Part shown: in pieces, positions 10,560 to 20,923 of the stretch
Numbering within the stretch: position 1 is the first letter of the stretch
Layout: the number at the start of each line of letters is the position of its first letter
Source of the DNA: Pseudomonas guariconensis
Lineage (GTDB): Bacteria > Pseudomonadota > Gammaproteobacteria > Pseudomonadales > Pseudomonadaceae
Reading direction: 5' to 3'
Length of the DNA: 64,000 bases
Assembly (NCBI RefSeq): GCF_024127895.1
Contig: NZ_JAMYBK010000001.1
Coordinates: 186,001 to 250,000, forward strand
Notes under the pieces: model-generated
What the model was told of the DNA's origin: nothing
The model's database searches: none
Seen by the model: the letters and a program-made list of their open reading frames with translations, nothing else
Position numbers and translations under genes: made by a program

Positions 10560-10602
10560 TTGAAGTGATTCTATTTATCACTTAATAATGAATATCATTA
10601 TC
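10560..10602 (+). promoter_or_regulatory. Fur-controlled promoter of the fagA operon
   Basis: Positions 10584-10602 match the 19-bp Fur consensus at 16 of 19 positions (AATAATGAATATCATTATC). A sigma-70 promoter can be read through it: TTGAAG at 10560-10565, an 18-base spacer, and AATAAT at 10584-10589. The -10 element thus lies inside the Fur box, which implies repression by Fe-Fur. The box is 13 bases before the fagA ATG. In P. aeruginosa the homologous operon is iron-repressed through Fur. Confidence 0.88.
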
Positions 10603-10615
10603 CAGTAACCCGGCG

Positions 10616-11009
10616 ATGATGTTCATGAAACCCGTCCTCCACGAACTGCCCTACCTGGAAAACTGGCGCTGGCTCAGCCGGCGCATCCGCTGTGCCCTCG
10701 AACCCGACGAGCCCCGGCTGATCGATCACTACCTGGCCGAAGGCCGCTACCTGGTGTGCTGTACCGAAACCTCGCCCTGGACGGTGGCCCTGACCTCGTT
10801 CCGCCTGCTCCTGGATACCGCCTGCGACCGCATGCTGCCCTGGCACTGGCGTTGCCTGTGCCTGGACCAGGCCTGGCGTCCGTTGCTCGACCTGCGCAAC
10901 CTCGACCGTCGCGAACAGAACCAACGCTGGCAGCCCTACGCCTTGCAACTGGCCAATTGCGTGCTGCTGCCTTCGATTTCTCCCGATGAACTGATGCAAG
11001 GACTTGATG

Positions 11010-11017
<8 letters not shown>
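10616..11017 (+). CDS. fagA: FagA, Fur-associated protein of unknown function
   Basis: A 133-residue protein with no domain that I recognise. It is named from the conserved Pseudomonas order fagA-fumC-orfX-sodA. It is unusually rich in cysteine (seven: one near residue 26, a CC pair near 48-49, one near 70, CxC near 80, one near 115) and in tryptophan. This suggests metal or thiol chemistry, but that is inference. No signal peptide or membrane helix is evident. Three possible ATG codons (10616, 10619, 10625) lie close together and no strong ribosome site decides between them. The 3' end overlaps fumC by eight bases. The gene is directly behind the Fur box, so it should be made under iron limitation. 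Confidence 0.85.
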
Positions 11018-12386
<1,369 letters not shown>

Positions 12387-12411
12387 TCCAGCACCGCCCA
12401 GGAGACACGTC

Positions 12412-12873
12412 ATGCAGCACTGGAAACACACCACGGAAACCGCCAACCGCCTGTTCGAACAGGGCGAGCTGGTCGATGCCCGGGAACACTACCTGCAGGC
12501 CTTGGCGCTGGCCCAGGTGCTGTTCGAGCGCTGGCATGACGTGGACGAAGCGGTGGCTGCGTTCGTCATCGCCCACCACAACCTGGCCGACCTGCACTTG
12601 CGCCTGAACCAGCCTCATGAGAGCGCCGACTACCTGTGCGCCGCCCACCAGCGCTTGCTTCAGGCCAGCCAGGACCCGCGCCTGCCCCAGGCCCTGCGCG
12701 AGGCGGCGTTGCGCCACAGCGGCCGGACCTACACCGAGTTGCTGGGGTTCATCGCCGAATACGGCCAGTACCCGCGTACCGAGCGCCTACTCGATCGCCA
12801 TGCGCCAGGGGCGAGCGAGCTGGCCGCCCAGCGCGAACCGATTCATCGTTCACACGCCTACGGAATCCATTGA
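12412..12873 (+). CDS. OrfX, conserved protein between fumC and sodA
   Basis: A 153-residue predicted soluble helical protein with no motif that I can name. The first 110 residues ([20 protein letters not shown], then [20 protein letters not shown]) read like two or three TPR-like helical hairpins, which suggests protein-protein contacts. The C-terminal tail is His-rich (HRSHAYGIH). An AGGAG ribosome site precedes the ATG. Its stop is one base before the sodA ATG, so it is probably translated with sodA. The gene is conserved at this place in Pseudomonas ('orfX'), and its function is unknown. A chaperone or metal-delivery role for SodA would be speculation. Confidence 0.85.
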   Translation: MQHWKHTTETANRLFEQGELVDAREHYLQALALAQVLFERWHDVDEAVAAFVIAHHNLADLHLRLNQPHESADYLCAAHQRLLQASQDPRLPQALREAALRHSGRTYTELLGFIAEYGQYPRTERLLDRHAPGASELAAQREPIHRSHAYGIH

Positions 12874-12874
12874 C

Positions 12875-13486
12875 ATGCCCCATACCTTGCCTGCGTTGCC
12901 TTATGCCTACGATGCGCTGGAGCCGCATATCGATACCCAGACCATGGAGATCCACCACACCAAGCACCACCAGACCTACATCAACAACCTCAACGCCGCC
13001 ATCGAAGGCACCGAATGGGCCGAATGGCCGGTCGAGAAGCTGGTGGGCGCGGTCAAGCAACTGCCCGAGCAACTGCAAGGCGCGGTGGTCAACCAGGGCG
13101 GCGGCCATGCCAACCACACCTTGTTCTGGACTGTGATGTCGCCCAAGGGCGGTGGCCAGCCCCAGGGCCAGGTGGCCAAGGCCATCGACGAGCAACTGGG
13201 TGGCTTCGAGGCCTTCAAGGAGGCTTTCACCAAGGCTGCGCTGACCCGCTTCGGCAGCGGCTGGGCCTGGCTCAGCGTGACCCCGGCCAAGACCCTGGTG
13301 GTGGAGAGCAGCGGTAACCAGGACAGCCCCTTGATGCACGGCAACACGCCGATCCTCGGCCTGGACGTCTGGGAGCATGCCTATTACCTGAAGTACCAGA
13401 ACCGTCGTCCGGAATACATCGGTGCGTTCTACAACGTCATCGATTGGACTGAAGTCGAACGCCGCTACCTTGAAGCCCTGAAGTGA
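12875..13486 (+). CDS. sodA: Manganese superoxide dismutase
   Basis: A 203-residue Fe/Mn superoxide dismutase that converts superoxide to peroxide and oxygen in the cytoplasm. The metal ligands are visible: His in EIHHTKHHQ (about residue 27), His in HANHTLFW (about 80), and Asp and His in [15 protein letters not shown] (about 165-169). The GGGHANHT motif and the operon context favour Mn. This fits the known iron-starvation-induced Mn-SOD of pseudomonads. A longer in-frame reading upstream is the shadow of orfX. The next gene starts inside the stop (GTGA), so the ZIP transporter is translationally coupled. Confidence 0.96.
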   Translation: MPHTLPALPYAYDALEPHIDTQTMEIHHTKHHQTYINNLNAAIEGTEWAEWPVEKLVGAVKQLPEQLQGAVVNQGGGHANHTLFWTVMSPKGGGQPQGQVAKAIDEQLGGFEAFKEAFTKAALTRFGSGWAWLSVTPAKTLVVESSGNQDSPLMHGNTPILGLDVWEHAYYLKYQNRRPEYIGAFYNVIDWTEVERRYLEALK

Positions 13487-14391
13487 GTCGAACCGGTATG
13501 CGCTCGGAGGTGATGTCTGTCAGCAGTGTGCGCCTGTTTCGGCTGGCGCTGGGCACCTTGCTGTTGTTGGGCGGCACTGCGTTGCTGGTGGCGCGCGGCA
13601 TCGCCTGGCTGGACCTCGAGCCGCGCATGCTGCGCGCCCTCGAGGGCGGAGCGCTGTGTGCCTTGGGCACGGCGCTGGGCGCGGTGCCGGTACTGGTCAT
13701 CCGCAACATGCCGGTGGCCCTGGCCGACACCCTGCTGGGCTTCGGCGCTGGGGTGATGCTGGCGGCCACGGCGTTTTCCCTGATCATCCCCGGGCTGGAT
13801 GCGGCCCAGGCCATTGGCTTCAGCCCTTGGGGCGCCGGTGGGCTGATCAGCTTCGGCCTGTTGTTCGGTGCCCTGTGCCTGTTCCTGGTCGACCTCAAGG
13901 TGTCGGGCGCCTCGCCGGAGGCTTTGGTCGGTGGCGAGAACAAGCCGGTGATCGCCGCACGGATCTGGCTGTTCGTCATTGCCATCATCGCGCACAACAT
14001 CCCGGAAGGTATGGCCATCGGTGTGTCGGCCGGCGGCGGCATGGCCGATGCCGACAGCCTGGCCATGGGTATCGCCCTGCAGGACGTACCCGAAGGCTTG
14101 GTGATCGCCCTGGTGCTGGCGGGGGCGGGGATGCCACGTTTCAAGGCGTTCCTGATCGGGGCCGCTTCCGGGTTGGTCGAGCCGCTGGCGGCGGTGGTGT
14201 GCGCCTGGCTGGTGAACATCGCCGAGCTACTGCTGCCACTGGGCCTGGCCTGCGCGGCGGGGGCCATGCTGTTGGTGGTGACCCAGGAGATCATCCCTGA
14301 GTCTCGCAGCAACGGCCATCATCGCTTGGCCAGCCTGGGGCTGTGCGTCGGCTTCTGCCTGATGATGGTGATGGATACGGCGATGTCGTGA
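13483..14391 (+). CDS. ZIP-family divalent metal transporter
   Basis: A 302-residue membrane protein of the ZIP family with about eight hydrophobic segments. The metal-path motifs of helices IV and V are present as [12 protein letters not shown] and [10 protein letters not shown]. An intervening loop ([15 protein letters not shown]) precedes helix IV. The likely cargo is Zn, Mn or Fe. Its coupling to sodA by a 4-base GTGA overlap suggests Mn or Fe import during iron starvation, which is inference. The start may be GTG 13483 or ATG 13498; the overlap favours the GTG but gives no proof. A terminator follows directly, so it ends the Fur operon. Confidence 0.9.
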   Translation: MSRTGMRSEVMSVSSVRLFRLALGTLLLLGGTALLVARGIAWLDLEPRMLRALEGGALCALGTALGAVPVLVIRNMPVALADTLLGFGAGVMLAATAFSLIIPGLDAAQAIGFSPWGAGGLISFGLLFGALCLFLVDLKVSGASPEALVGGENKPVIAARIWLFVIAIIAHNIPEGMAIGVSAGGGMADADSLAMGIALQDVPEGLVIALVLAGAGMPRFKAFLIGAASGLVEPLAAVVCAWLVNIAELLLPLGLACAAGAMLLVVTQEIIPESRSNGHHRLASLGLCVGFCLMMVMDTAMS

Positions 14392-14399
14392 GCATGGCG

Positions 14400-14421
14400 A
14401 AGGTGGGGAGTACCTTTTTTT
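14400..14421 (+). terminator. Terminator of the fagA-sodA-zip operon
   Basis: A short stem AAGGT / ACCTT with a 7-base loop runs into seven T residues, nine bases after the ZIP stop codon. The stem is short, but the T-run and position fit a rho-independent terminator. Confidence 0.55.
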
Positions 14422-14436
14422 GCTTATGCCGTTGGC

Positions 14437-14559
14437 TCAGGCATAGATCACTTCCACGCGTCCTTCACGACGTGTGCGCGGGGCGGCCTTGATGACAATT
14501 TGTATATCCCGCCCCAGGCGCGCCAGGCACTCGATCATCTTCGTTTCGCTGATGCCGCG
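14437..14559 (-). pseudogene. C-terminal remnant of a type II antitoxin
   Basis: Read on the minus strand from 14559 to the TGA at 14437-14439, the frame gives RGISETKMIECLARLGRDIQ and then IVIKAAPRTRREGRVEVIYA. This resembles the C-terminal end of HTH (XRE) antitoxins partnered with RelE/HigB toxins. The start codon and the HTH domain are missing. The piece is joined directly to the truncated toxin that precedes it, so a deletion removed the end of the toxin and the start of the antitoxin. The family call is from recall of the C-terminal pattern and needs a profile search. Confidence 0.6.
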
Positions 14560-14773
14560 GAATAGACGGCGCGATAGGTGTTGTTGCCATGATCTTCCAC
14601 GACTTCGAGCCTGAGAAGCCTTTCAAGGCCTTCGTTTGCGGATGCCTGCCTCCCTCCTGCGCCAAGTGCGGGGCAAAACCGAAGACATCTTGGACATCGG
14701 CGGGGCGTTTCTGAATATCTTTCCTACTGCTGGCGACCCAATACAAAGGCTTGATTTGCTTGTGTGGTTCCAT
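14560..14773 (-). pseudogene. Frameshifted, truncated RelE/HigB-type (Gp49-like) toxin gene
   Basis: From ATG 14773 the minus strand reads MEPHKQIKPLYWVASSRKDI and continues through DVQDVFGFAPHLAQEGG and TKALKGFSGS, a typical phage-Gp49/HigB-like toxin N terminus. After FSGS the expected continuation (LEVVEDHGNNTYRAVYS) is in another frame, so a small indel shifted the gene. After RAVYS the toxin stops abruptly and antitoxin sequence begins. The toxin's catalytic C-terminal strand is missing, so it should be inactive. The 102-residue open frame that runs through this region is therefore not a real product beyond residue 56 or so. Confidence 0.7.
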
Positions 14774-14878
14774 GGGATCGCCTTCAATCCATACCGATAT
14801 AGGTAAGGCAATCGAACAGAACCTGCTCCTGACAATTGGCAGGAGATGTTGCGCAAAGGTTCGAGGGAATCCCGGGGG

Positions 14879-15151
14879 CTATTCGCCTTCGTCGAAGCGA
14901 TTGTTGATCAGTGCCACCAATGCATCCATGGCCGCGTCATCCTGCTCGCCCTCGGTGTGCAGGTGGACCTGGGTACCCTTGCCAGCGGCGAGCATCATCA
15001 CCGCCATGATGCTCTTGCCATCCACCAGCTTGTCCGGTGCGCGGCCCACCCTGATCTGGCAGGGGAAGCGCCCGGCCACGCCGACGAACTTGGCGGCCGC
15101 CCGGGCATGCAGACCCAGCTTGTTGATGATGGTGATTTCGCGGGCGGGCAT
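14879..15151 (-). CDS. ptsO: Phosphocarrier protein NPr of the nitrogen PTS
   Basis: A 90-residue HPr-like protein. It carries phosphate from EI-Ntr (PtsP, elsewhere) to EIIA-Ntr (PtsN, in this window). The phosphorylated His is His15 in GLHARAA, and the conserved KSIMAVMMLAAGKG follows near residue 46. Met at 15151 gives the usual family length; a longer frame upstream is an overlap with rapZ. It closes the rpoN-hpf-ptsN-rapZ-npr cluster, which links nitrogen/carbon status and sigma-54 control. Confidence 0.95.
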   Translation of the reverse strand: MPAREITIINKLGLHARAAAKFVGVAGRFPCQIRVGRAPDKLVDGKSIMAVMMLAAGKGTQVHLHTEGEQDDAAMDALVALINNRFDEGE

Positions 15152-15171
15152 CGTGGTGCGGGTCCTGTGGG

Positions 15172-16026
15172 CTAGAGGTCGCGGTGGCGGACCTGGACGT
15201 TTTTCAGGGATTGCTGCAACTGCTGGCCCAGCCGTTCGGTCAGGTACACCGAGCGGTGGTGACCACCGGTGCAGCCGATGGCGATGGTGACATAGGCGCG
15301 GTTGCTGGCGGCGAAGCGTGGCAGCCACTTGAGCAGGTAGCTGGAGATGTCCTGGAACATCTCCTCGACATCCGGCTGGGCGTCGAGGTAGTCGATCACT
15401 GGCTGCTCCAGGCCGGAGTGCTCACGCAGTTCCGGCTTCCAGTAGGGATTGGGCAGGCAGCGCACATCGAACACCAGGTCGGCATCCACAGGCATGCCGC
15501 GCTTGAAGCCGAAGGACTCGACCAGGAAGGCGGTACCGGGCTCAGGCTGGTTGAGCAGGCGCAGCTTGATCGAGTCGCGCAACTGGTAGAGGTTGAGGCT
15601 GGTGGTGTCGATCTTCAGGTCCGCCAGGTCGGCGATCGGGCCGAGCAGTTCGCTCTCGACGCGGATCGCCTCGGCCAGGGAACGATCGGCGTTGGTCAGC
15701 GGGTGGCGCCGGCGGGTCTCGGAGAAGCGCTTGAGCAGGGTCTCCTCGTCCGCATCCAGGTACAGCACGTCGCACTGGATATGCCGGGCACGCGCCTCCT
15801 CGAGCAATTCGGGGAATCGCGACAGATGGCTGGGCAGGTTGCGTGCATCGATGGAGACGGCGACCTTCGGTTGCAGCATCTCGGTATTGACCAGCGCATT
15901 TTCCGCCAATTGCGGCAACAACCCGGCAGGCAGGTTGTCGATGCAGTAGTAGCCGTTGTCTTCCAGCACGTCGAGGGCGGTACTCTTGCCGGAGCCGGAC
16001 CGGCCGCTGACGATGATCAGGCGCAT
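15172..16026 (-). CDS. rapZ: RapZ (YvcJ), RNA-binding nucleotide-binding adaptor
   Basis: A 284-residue P-loop protein. In enteric bacteria RapZ binds small RNAs GlmY/GlmZ and guides RNase E to control GlcN6P synthase. In Pseudomonas the sRNA partners are less clear. The Walker A motif GRSGSGKS is at residues 8-15, followed by [16 protein letters not shown]. The C-terminal RNA-binding domain includes [19 protein letters not shown]. It lies two bases downstream of ptsN and 20 bases before npr, so it is cotranscribed with the nitrogen PTS. Confidence 0.95.
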   Translation of the reverse strand: MRLIIVSGRSGSGKSTALDVLEDNGYYCIDNLPAGLLPQLAENALVNTEMLQPKVAVSIDARNLPSHLSRFPELLEEARARHIQCDVLYLDADEETLLKRFSETRRRHPLTNADRSLAEAIRVESELLGPIADLADLKIDTTSLNLYQLRDSIKLRLLNQPEPGTAFLVESFGFKRGMPVDADLVFDVRCLPNPYWKPELREHSGLEQPVIDYLDAQPDVEEMFQDISSYLLKWLPRFAASNRAYVTIAIGCTGGHHRSVYLTERLGQQLQQSLKNVQVRHRDL

Positions 16027-16028
16027 GT

Positions 16029-16493
16029 TCAGTGCTCGTTCTGTGCGTCCAGGACTACCTGGTACAGGGCCTCGCTGCTGTCGGCGGCACGCAGGCGATC
16101 GCGGACCTCCTTGCGATCGAGCATGCTGGCGATCTGGCGCAGCAGTTCAAGGTGGGCATCGGTGGCGGCTTCCGGTACCAGCAGGACGAACAGCAGGTCC
16201 ACGGGAGCGCCGTCGATGGCGTCGTAGTCGATGGGGGCATCCAGGTGCAGCAGGGCGCTGACCGGTGCGGTGCAGCCTTCGAGCCGGCAGTGGGGAATGG
16301 CGATGCCATTGCCGAAACCGGTGGAGCCCAGCTTCTCGCGGGCGACCAGTTTCTCGAATACGTCTTCCATTTCCAGTTCGGCCACGTCCCTGGCGATCAG
16401 GGTGGCGATTTCCTGGAGCACACGCTTCTTGCTGCCGCCCGGCACGTTCACGAGGGAACGGCCGGGGGTCAGGATGGTTTCAAGTCGGATCAT
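16029..16493 (-). CDS. ptsN: EIIA-Ntr, PTS regulatory protein
   Basis: A 154-residue EIIA-Ntr (PTS fructose-IIA-like) regulator. The phosphorylation site is His68 in [11 protein letters not shown]. In P. putida PtsN affects sigma-54 promoters, carbon use and K+ uptake; this is known for the family and not shown by the sequence. It has no EIIB or EIIC part, as expected for the non-transporting branch. It is 12 bases from the end of hpf and two bases before rapZ. Confidence 0.96.
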   Translation of the reverse strand: MIRLETILTPGRSLVNVPGGSKKRVLQEIATLIARDVAELEMEDVFEKLVAREKLGSTGFGNGIAIPHCRLEGCTAPVSALLHLDAPIDYDAIDGAPVDLLFVLLVPEAATDAHLELLRQIASMLDRKEVRDRLRAADSSEALYQVVLDAQNEH

Positions 16494-16505
16494 GGATGAG
16501 GGGGA

Positions 16506-16814
16506 TCAGCGGGCGGCTGCACCTTGCAGCAGGCTTTGCTGTTTTTCCTTGTGTTTTTTCAGTTGGCGGTCGAGCTTGTCAGCCAGGGCGTCGATCGCTG
16601 CATACATGTCTTTGTCTTCGGCGTTTGCAACCACTTCGCCGCCGGGAATCTGCAGGGTCGCCTCGACCTTCTGCTGCAACTTCTCGACTGTCAGGATGAC
16701 CTGCACGTTGGTGATCTTGTCGAAGTGGCCCTCCACGCGAGCGAGCTTCTCGAGTACGTACTCACGCAGCGGCTGGGTGACTTCTACATGGTGTCCACTG
16801 ATGTTGACTTGCAT
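16506..16814 (-). CDS. hpf: Ribosome hibernation promoting factor (short HPF)
   Basis: A 102-residue short-form HPF/YfiA protein. It binds the 30S subunit near the decoding site and promotes dimerisation of idle ribosomes with RMF. The beta-alpha fold is recognisable from MQVNISGHHVEVTQPLREYV and EDKDMYAAIDALADKLDRQL, with a basic C-terminal tail (KKHKEKQQ). Met 16814 was chosen over an upstream Met because it begins at the conserved MQVNISG and has an AGGAGA site upstream. It is the gene directly downstream of rpoN, as in most gammaproteobacteria. Confidence 0.95.
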   Translation of the reverse strand: MQVNISGHHVEVTQPLREYVLEKLARVEGHFDKITNVQVILTVEKLQQKVEATLQIPGGEVVANAEDKDMYAAIDALADKLDRQLKKHKEKQQSLLQGAAAR

Positions 16815-16891
16815 ACAGCTTCTCCTTTGTTGCCCGTGCATAAAGGGCAGGTATTGCACCTGCCACTGAAACGCTATGGCACAGCCAGGGG

Positions 16892-18385
16892 CTACATCAG
16901 TCGCTTGCGTTCGCTCGACGGTGCGATGCCGAGGGACTCACGATACTTGGCGACGGTGCGACGGGCTACCTGGATGCCTTGTGCCTCCAGTAAACCAGCG
17001 ATCTTGCTGTCACTCAATGGCTTTTTCTGATTTTCCGCCGCAACCAGTTTCTTGATGATCGCACGGATCGCCGTGGACGAGCATTCGCCGCCTTCGGCGG
17101 TGCTCACATGGCTCGAGAAAAAGTATTTCAGTTCGTAGATGCCACGGGGCGTGTGCATGTATTTCTGCGTCGTGACCCGGGAAATGGTCGATTCGTGCAT
17201 GCCCACCGCCTCGGCGATGTCGTGCAGGACCAGCGGCTTCATCGCCTCGTCGCCATGGTCGAGGAAGCCACGCTGGTGCTCGACGATCTGGGTGGCGACC
17301 TTCATCAGCGTCTCGTTGCGGCTCTGCAGGCTCTTGATGAACCAGCGCGCCTCCTGCAACTGGTTGCGCATGAAGGTGTTGTCGGCGCTGGTGTCGGCGC
17401 GGCGGACGAACCCGGCATACTGTGGATTGACCCGCAGGCGCGGGATCGCTTCCTGGTTCAGTTCCACCAGCCAGCGGTCGTTGTCCTTGCGCACGATGAC
17501 ATCGGGGACCACGTACTCCGGCTCGCTCGACTCGATCTGCGAGCCCGGGCGCGGATTGAGGCTCTGCACCAGCTCGATGACCTGGCGCAGTTCGTCTTCC
17601 TTGAGCTTCATGCGGCGCATCAGCTGGCTGTAGTCGCGGCTGCCGAGCAGGTCGATGAAGTCGGTGACCAGGCGCTGGGCTTCGGCCATCCACGGCGTGC
17701 TGGCTGGCAGTTGGCGCAGTTGCAGCAGCAGGCATTCGCCCAGGTTGCGTGCGCCGATGCCGGCGGGCTCGAATTGCTGGATACGGTGCAGCACCGCCTC
17801 GACTTCATCCAGCTCGATATCCAGCTCCGGCTCGAAGCCGGCGCAGATTTCCTCGAGGCTGTCTTCCAGGTAGCCCTGGCCGTTGATGCTGTCGATGAGG
17901 GTGACGGCGATCAGGCGGTCGGTGTCGGACATCGGCGCCAGGTTCAGTTGCCACAGCAGGTGGCTTTGCAGGCTCTCGCCGATCGACGTGCGGGTGGTGA
18001 AGTCCCACTCGTCGTCATCGCTGCTGGGCAGGCTGCTGGCGCTGGTCTGGTAGATGTCCTCCCAGGCCGTGTCCACCGGCAGCTCGTTGGGGATGCGCTC
18101 GTTCCATTCGCCATCCTCCAGGTTGTCGGCACTGGCCGTGCTTTCCTGGAAACTGCTGTCCTGGGGTTCGCTGGCCGGTTTGCTCTCGGCGTTGTCGGCC
18201 ATCGGGTCGCTGTTGTCGAAGTCGTCGCCGTCTTCCTGACGTTCGAGCATCGGGTTGGACTCCAGCGCTTCCTGGATTTCCTGCTGAAGGTCCAGGGTGG
18301 AGAGCTGAAGCAGACGGATAGCCTGTTGCAACTGCGGGGTCATCGTCAGTTGCTGGCCCATTTTTAGGACGAGCGATGGTTTCAT
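16892..18385 (-). CDS. rpoN: RNA polymerase sigma-54 factor
   Basis: A 497-residue sigma-54. Region I is the Gln-rich N terminus ([25 protein letters not shown]), which binds activators. Region II is acidic (about residues 50-130). Region III holds the core-binding part, a HTH and the RpoN box [10 protein letters not shown] near residue 478, which reads the -24 element. Length and start match the family. It is probably transcribed with hpf, ptsN, rapZ and npr. A strong sigma-54 promoter and its activator are found in the same window (glycine operon at 51 kb). Confidence 0.97.
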   Translation of the reverse strand: MKPSLVLKMGQQLTMTPQLQQAIRLLQLSTLDLQQEIQEALESNPMLERQEDGDDFDNSDPMADNAESKPASEPQDSSFQESTASADNLEDGEWNERIPNELPVDTAWEDIYQTSASSLPSSDDDEWDFTTRTSIGESLQSHLLWQLNLAPMSDTDRLIAVTLIDSINGQGYLEDSLEEICAGFEPELDIELDEVEAVLHRIQQFEPAGIGARNLGECLLLQLRQLPASTPWMAEAQRLVTDFIDLLGSRDYSQLMRRMKLKEDELRQVIELVQSLNPRPGSQIESSEPEYVVPDVIVRKDNDRWLVELNQEAIPRLRVNPQYAGFVRRADTSADNTFMRNQLQEARWFIKSLQSRNETLMKVATQIVEHQRGFLDHGDEAMKPLVLHDIAEAVGMHESTISRVTTQKYMHTPRGIYELKYFFSSHVSTAEGGECSSTAIRAIIKKLVAAENQKKPLSDSKIAGLLEAQGIQVARRTVAKYRESLGIAPSSERKRLM

Positions 18386-18561
18386 GGCAGGGGCTAAATA
18401 CCTTGTTCGCCGGCGCACATGCGCCATCCACTACAGAGAGGGCGCCGGGGCGCCAACTTCAAGCAAGTTTTATGCCTTAAATTGTAGCGTTTGCCTAGAG
18501 CACTGTATCACTTAAGCCCTTCTCGGGCGCCTGTGCCAGTGCTCCGGGCAGACTCCTAGCG

Positions 18562-19287
18562 TTAGAGCCGGAACTCGTGGCCCAGGTAAACCTCCTTGAC
18601 CAGGTCGTTGGCCAGGATGGTCTCGGCGTCGCCTTCGGCGATCAGCTGGCCATCATTGACGATGTAGGCGGTTTCGCAGATATCAAGGGTTTCGCGCACG
18701 TTGTGGTCGGTGATCAGCACGCCGATGCCCTTGGCCTTGAGGTGGTGGATGATCTGCTTGATATCGCCAACGGAAATCGGGTCGACACCGGCGAAGGGTT
18801 CGTCCAGCAGGATGAACTTCGGCGCGGTGGCCAACGCACGGGCGATCTCGACACGGCGGCGTTCGCCACCGGAGAGGCTCATGCCGAGGTTGTCGCGGAT
18901 GTGGCTGATGTGGAACTCCTGCAGCAGGCTTTCCAGTTCCTTGCGTCGGCCGTCACGGTCCAGATCCTTGCGGGTCTCGAGGATGGCCATGATGTTGTCG
19001 GCCACCGACAGTTTGCGAAAGATCGAGGCTTCCTGCGGCAGGTAGCCGATACCGGCACGGGCGCGGCCGTGCATGGGCTGGTGACTGACGTCGAGGCTGT
19101 CGATCAGCACGCGGCCCTGGTCGGCCTGGACCAGCCCGACGATCATGTAGAAGCAGGTGGTCTTGCCGGCGCCATTGGGACCGAGCAGGCCGACGATCTG
19201 GCCGCTGTCGATCGACAGGCTGACGTCGCGGACGACCTGGCGGCCCTTGTAGCTCTTGGCCAGGTGCTGGGCTTTGAGGGTTGCCAT
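18562..19287 (-). CDS. lptB: LptB, ATPase of the LPS export transporter
   Basis: A 241-residue ABC ATPase that powers LptB2FG, which extracts LPS from the inner membrane. Walker A (GPNGAGKT) is near residue 38, the signature LSGGERRR near 140, Walker B FILLDEPF with following AGVDP near 160, and the switch His in TDHN near 195. It lies five bases after lptA. Its membrane partners lptF and lptG are in the same window at 41.7-43.9 kb. It is followed by rpoN after 176 bases. Confidence 0.97.
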   Translation of the reverse strand: MATLKAQHLAKSYKGRQVVRDVSLSIDSGQIVGLLGPNGAGKTTCFYMIVGLVQADQGRVLIDSLDVSHQPMHGRARAGIGYLPQEASIFRKLSVADNIMAILETRKDLDRDGRRKELESLLQEFHISHIRDNLGMSLSGGERRRVEIARALATAPKFILLDEPFAGVDPISVGDIKQIIHHLKAKGIGVLITDHNVRETLDICETAYIVNDGQLIAEGDAETILANDLVKEVYLGHEFRL

Positions 19288-19292
19288 CTGAT

Positions 19293-19817
19293 TTACTCGG
19301 CCTTCTTCTTCGGCTGGATCACCATGTCGATGCGCTGACGCGGCGAGGTCACGTTGCCACCGCGACCGGCGGTAGCCACCTGGGTCTTGGTGTTGTAGAC
19401 GATCTTCTCGCCCTCGGTGGTGTTGCCTTCGTTCTCGACCTTGGCGCGGTCGGTGAGGATCACCATGTCCTTCAGCGCCTGGTACTGGATGGTCACGGCC
19501 CAGCCCTTCATCTTGTCGGGCTTGGCGGCGCTCTGCTGCTGCTCGAAGTAGGCCAGGTTGCCCACCGAGGTGACCACGTCGATATCGCCGGAGGCGGCGC
19601 GGGTGATGGTCACGGTATTGCCTTTGATCATCATCGAGCCCTGGGTGATGATCACGTCGCCGGTGTAGGTGGCAACGCCCTGCTTGTCATCCAGGTGGGC
19701 GTTGTCGGCCTGGATGCGGATGGGCTGGTCACGGTCGTTCGGCAGGGCCAAGGCGCTCGCGCTTCCCAGTGCCGCGCCCAGGCTGAGCAGAAGGGGGAGG
19801 GTTTTAACGAGCCTCAT
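19293..19817 (-). CDS. lptA: LptA, periplasmic LPS-bridge protein
   Basis: A 174-residue secreted protein of the OstA/LptA family that polymerises into a beta-jellyroll bridge for LPS between LptC and LptD. A signal peptide is visible (residues 1-25, ending SALALP). The family core [20 protein letters not shown] and [11 protein letters not shown] is present. The start overlaps the end of lptC by 14 bases, which suggests coupling. Confidence 0.95.
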   Translation of the reverse strand: MRLVKTLPLLLSLGAALGSASALALPNDRDQPIRIQADNAHLDDKQGVATYTGDVIITQGSMMIKGNTVTITRAASGDIDVVTSVGNLAYFEQQQSAAKPDKMKGWAVTIQYQALKDMVILTDRAKVENEGNTTEGEKIVYNTKTQVATAGRGGNVTSPRQRIDMVIQPKKKAE

Positions 19818-20376
19818 ACTGTCCTCTTACGTTGGACAGCAGGTCCATCCTGCCGTCTTTCAGATACGCTTTCATTCCTTTGCCCGTGGTCGTGCCACCG
19901 GCGCCGTCGATTCTAACGGCTTGCTCGGTCTGCGCATATTGCTTCTGCGGGAACACGGTCATGCGGGTAGTGGTGATGATGGTATCGCGTTGTTTCGCGT
20001 CGGTACGGGCAACGCGGACCTTGTCGATCAGCTCGACCTCGCTGCCGTCCGGGTTGACCTCGGCGCGTTCACTCTGTACGTGCCAGGGATACGGGGTGCC
20101 CCGATACAGGTGCAGGTCGGGCTTGGTCACCAGGGTCACTTCGCTGGCCTTCAGGTGCTCGACCTTGTCGGCGGTCATTTCGTACTGCAGCTTGCCGTCG
20201 GGCAGGAACTGCACGCTGTGGGCGTTGATCGCGTAGTAGTCGATGGCGCTCTGGTCGACCTGGGCCACTGGCCTGTCGAGGAAGCTCTCGGGGCTGATGT
20301 TCCAGTAGCCGACCGCCACCAGCAGGGCGGCGATCGCACCGAACAGCGCGATGTTTCGGGCTTTCTTGCTGAGCAT
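19804..20376 (-). CDS. lptC: LptC, inner-membrane LPS transport protein
   Basis: A 190-residue protein with one N-terminal membrane helix (about residues 8-25) and a periplasmic LptA-like jellyroll. It receives LPS from LptB2FG and passes it to LptA. Family stretches YEMTADKVEHLKASE and YPWHVQSERAEVNPDGSEV are present. It follows kdsC after eight bases and overlaps lptA. Confidence 0.95.
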   Translation of the reverse strand: MLSKKARNIALFGAIAALLVAVGYWNISPESFLDRPVAQVDQSAIDYYAINAHSVQFLPDGKLQYEMTADKVEHLKASEVTLVTKPDLHLYRGTPYPWHVQSERAEVNPDGSEVELIDKVRVARTDAKQRDTIITTTRMTVFPQKQYAQTEQAVRIDGAGGTTTGKGMKAYLKDGRMDLLSNVRGQYEAR

Positions 20377-20384
20377 GTACGGCC

Positions 20385-20909
20385 TTACAGGTAGTTGGCG
20401 TTGGCAGCGTCCAGGGTTCCCTGGGCCTGCATGATCAGTTCGCAGAACTCGCGGGCGGCGCCTTCGCCGCCACGTGCCTGGGTCACGCCATGGGCGTGCT
20501 GGCGCACGAACGGCGCGGCATTGGCTACTGCCATGCCCAGGCCGACCCGGCGGATCGCCGGCAGGTCGGGCAGGTCGTCGCCCAAGTAGGCAACCTGTTC
20601 ATAGCTTAGGCCCAGTTCCGCCAGCAGGCCGTCGAGTACCACCAGTTTGTCCTCGCGGCCTTGGAACAGGTGCGGGATACCCAGGTTCCTGGCCCGGCGT
20701 TCGACCACCGGGGTCTTGCGCCCGCTGATGATCGCCGTGGTCACGCCCGAGGCCATCAGCATCTTGATGCCATGGCCGTCGAGGGTATTGAAGGTCTTGA
20801 ATTCGCTGCCGTCCTCGAGGAAGTACAGGCGGCCATCGGTAAGCACGCCATCGACGTCGAACACCGCCAGCTTGATCGCCTTGCCGCGTTGCATCAGGTC
20901 CTGGTTCAT
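20385..20909 (-). CDS. kdsC: 3-deoxy-D-manno-octulosonate 8-phosphate phosphatase
   Basis: A 174-residue HAD phosphatase that removes phosphate from Kdo-8-P to give Kdo for LPS inner core. The HAD nucleophile and acid are Asp18 and Asp20 in FDVDGVLTDG; the conserved SGRKTPVVERRARNLGI and YLGDDLPDLPAIRRVGL follow. Met 20909 was chosen over Met 20927, because GGGGAG lies seven bases upstream and the length then matches the family. It follows kdsD, the enzyme at the start of the same pathway. Confidence 0.95.
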   Translation of the reverse strand: MNQDLMQRGKAIKLAVFDVDGVLTDGRLYFLEDGSEFKTFNTLDGHGIKMLMASGVTTAIISGRKTPVVERRARNLGIPHLFQGREDKLVVLDGLLAELGLSYEQVAYLGDDLPDLPAIRRVGLGMAVANAAPFVRQHAHGVTQARGGEGAAREFCELIMQAQGTLDAANANYL

Positions 20910-20923
20910 CGCGTCGCTCCCCA

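Noticed and set aside
14465..14773. An intact 102-residue hypothetical protein
   Set aside because: Only the first 56 or so residues look like a protein family (Gp49/HigB-like). The rest is out of frame, with the expected continuation in other frames, so I call it a pseudogene.
14751..15290. A plus-strand 179-codon frame across npr
   Set aside because: It is antisense to npr and rapZ and has no recognisable motif.
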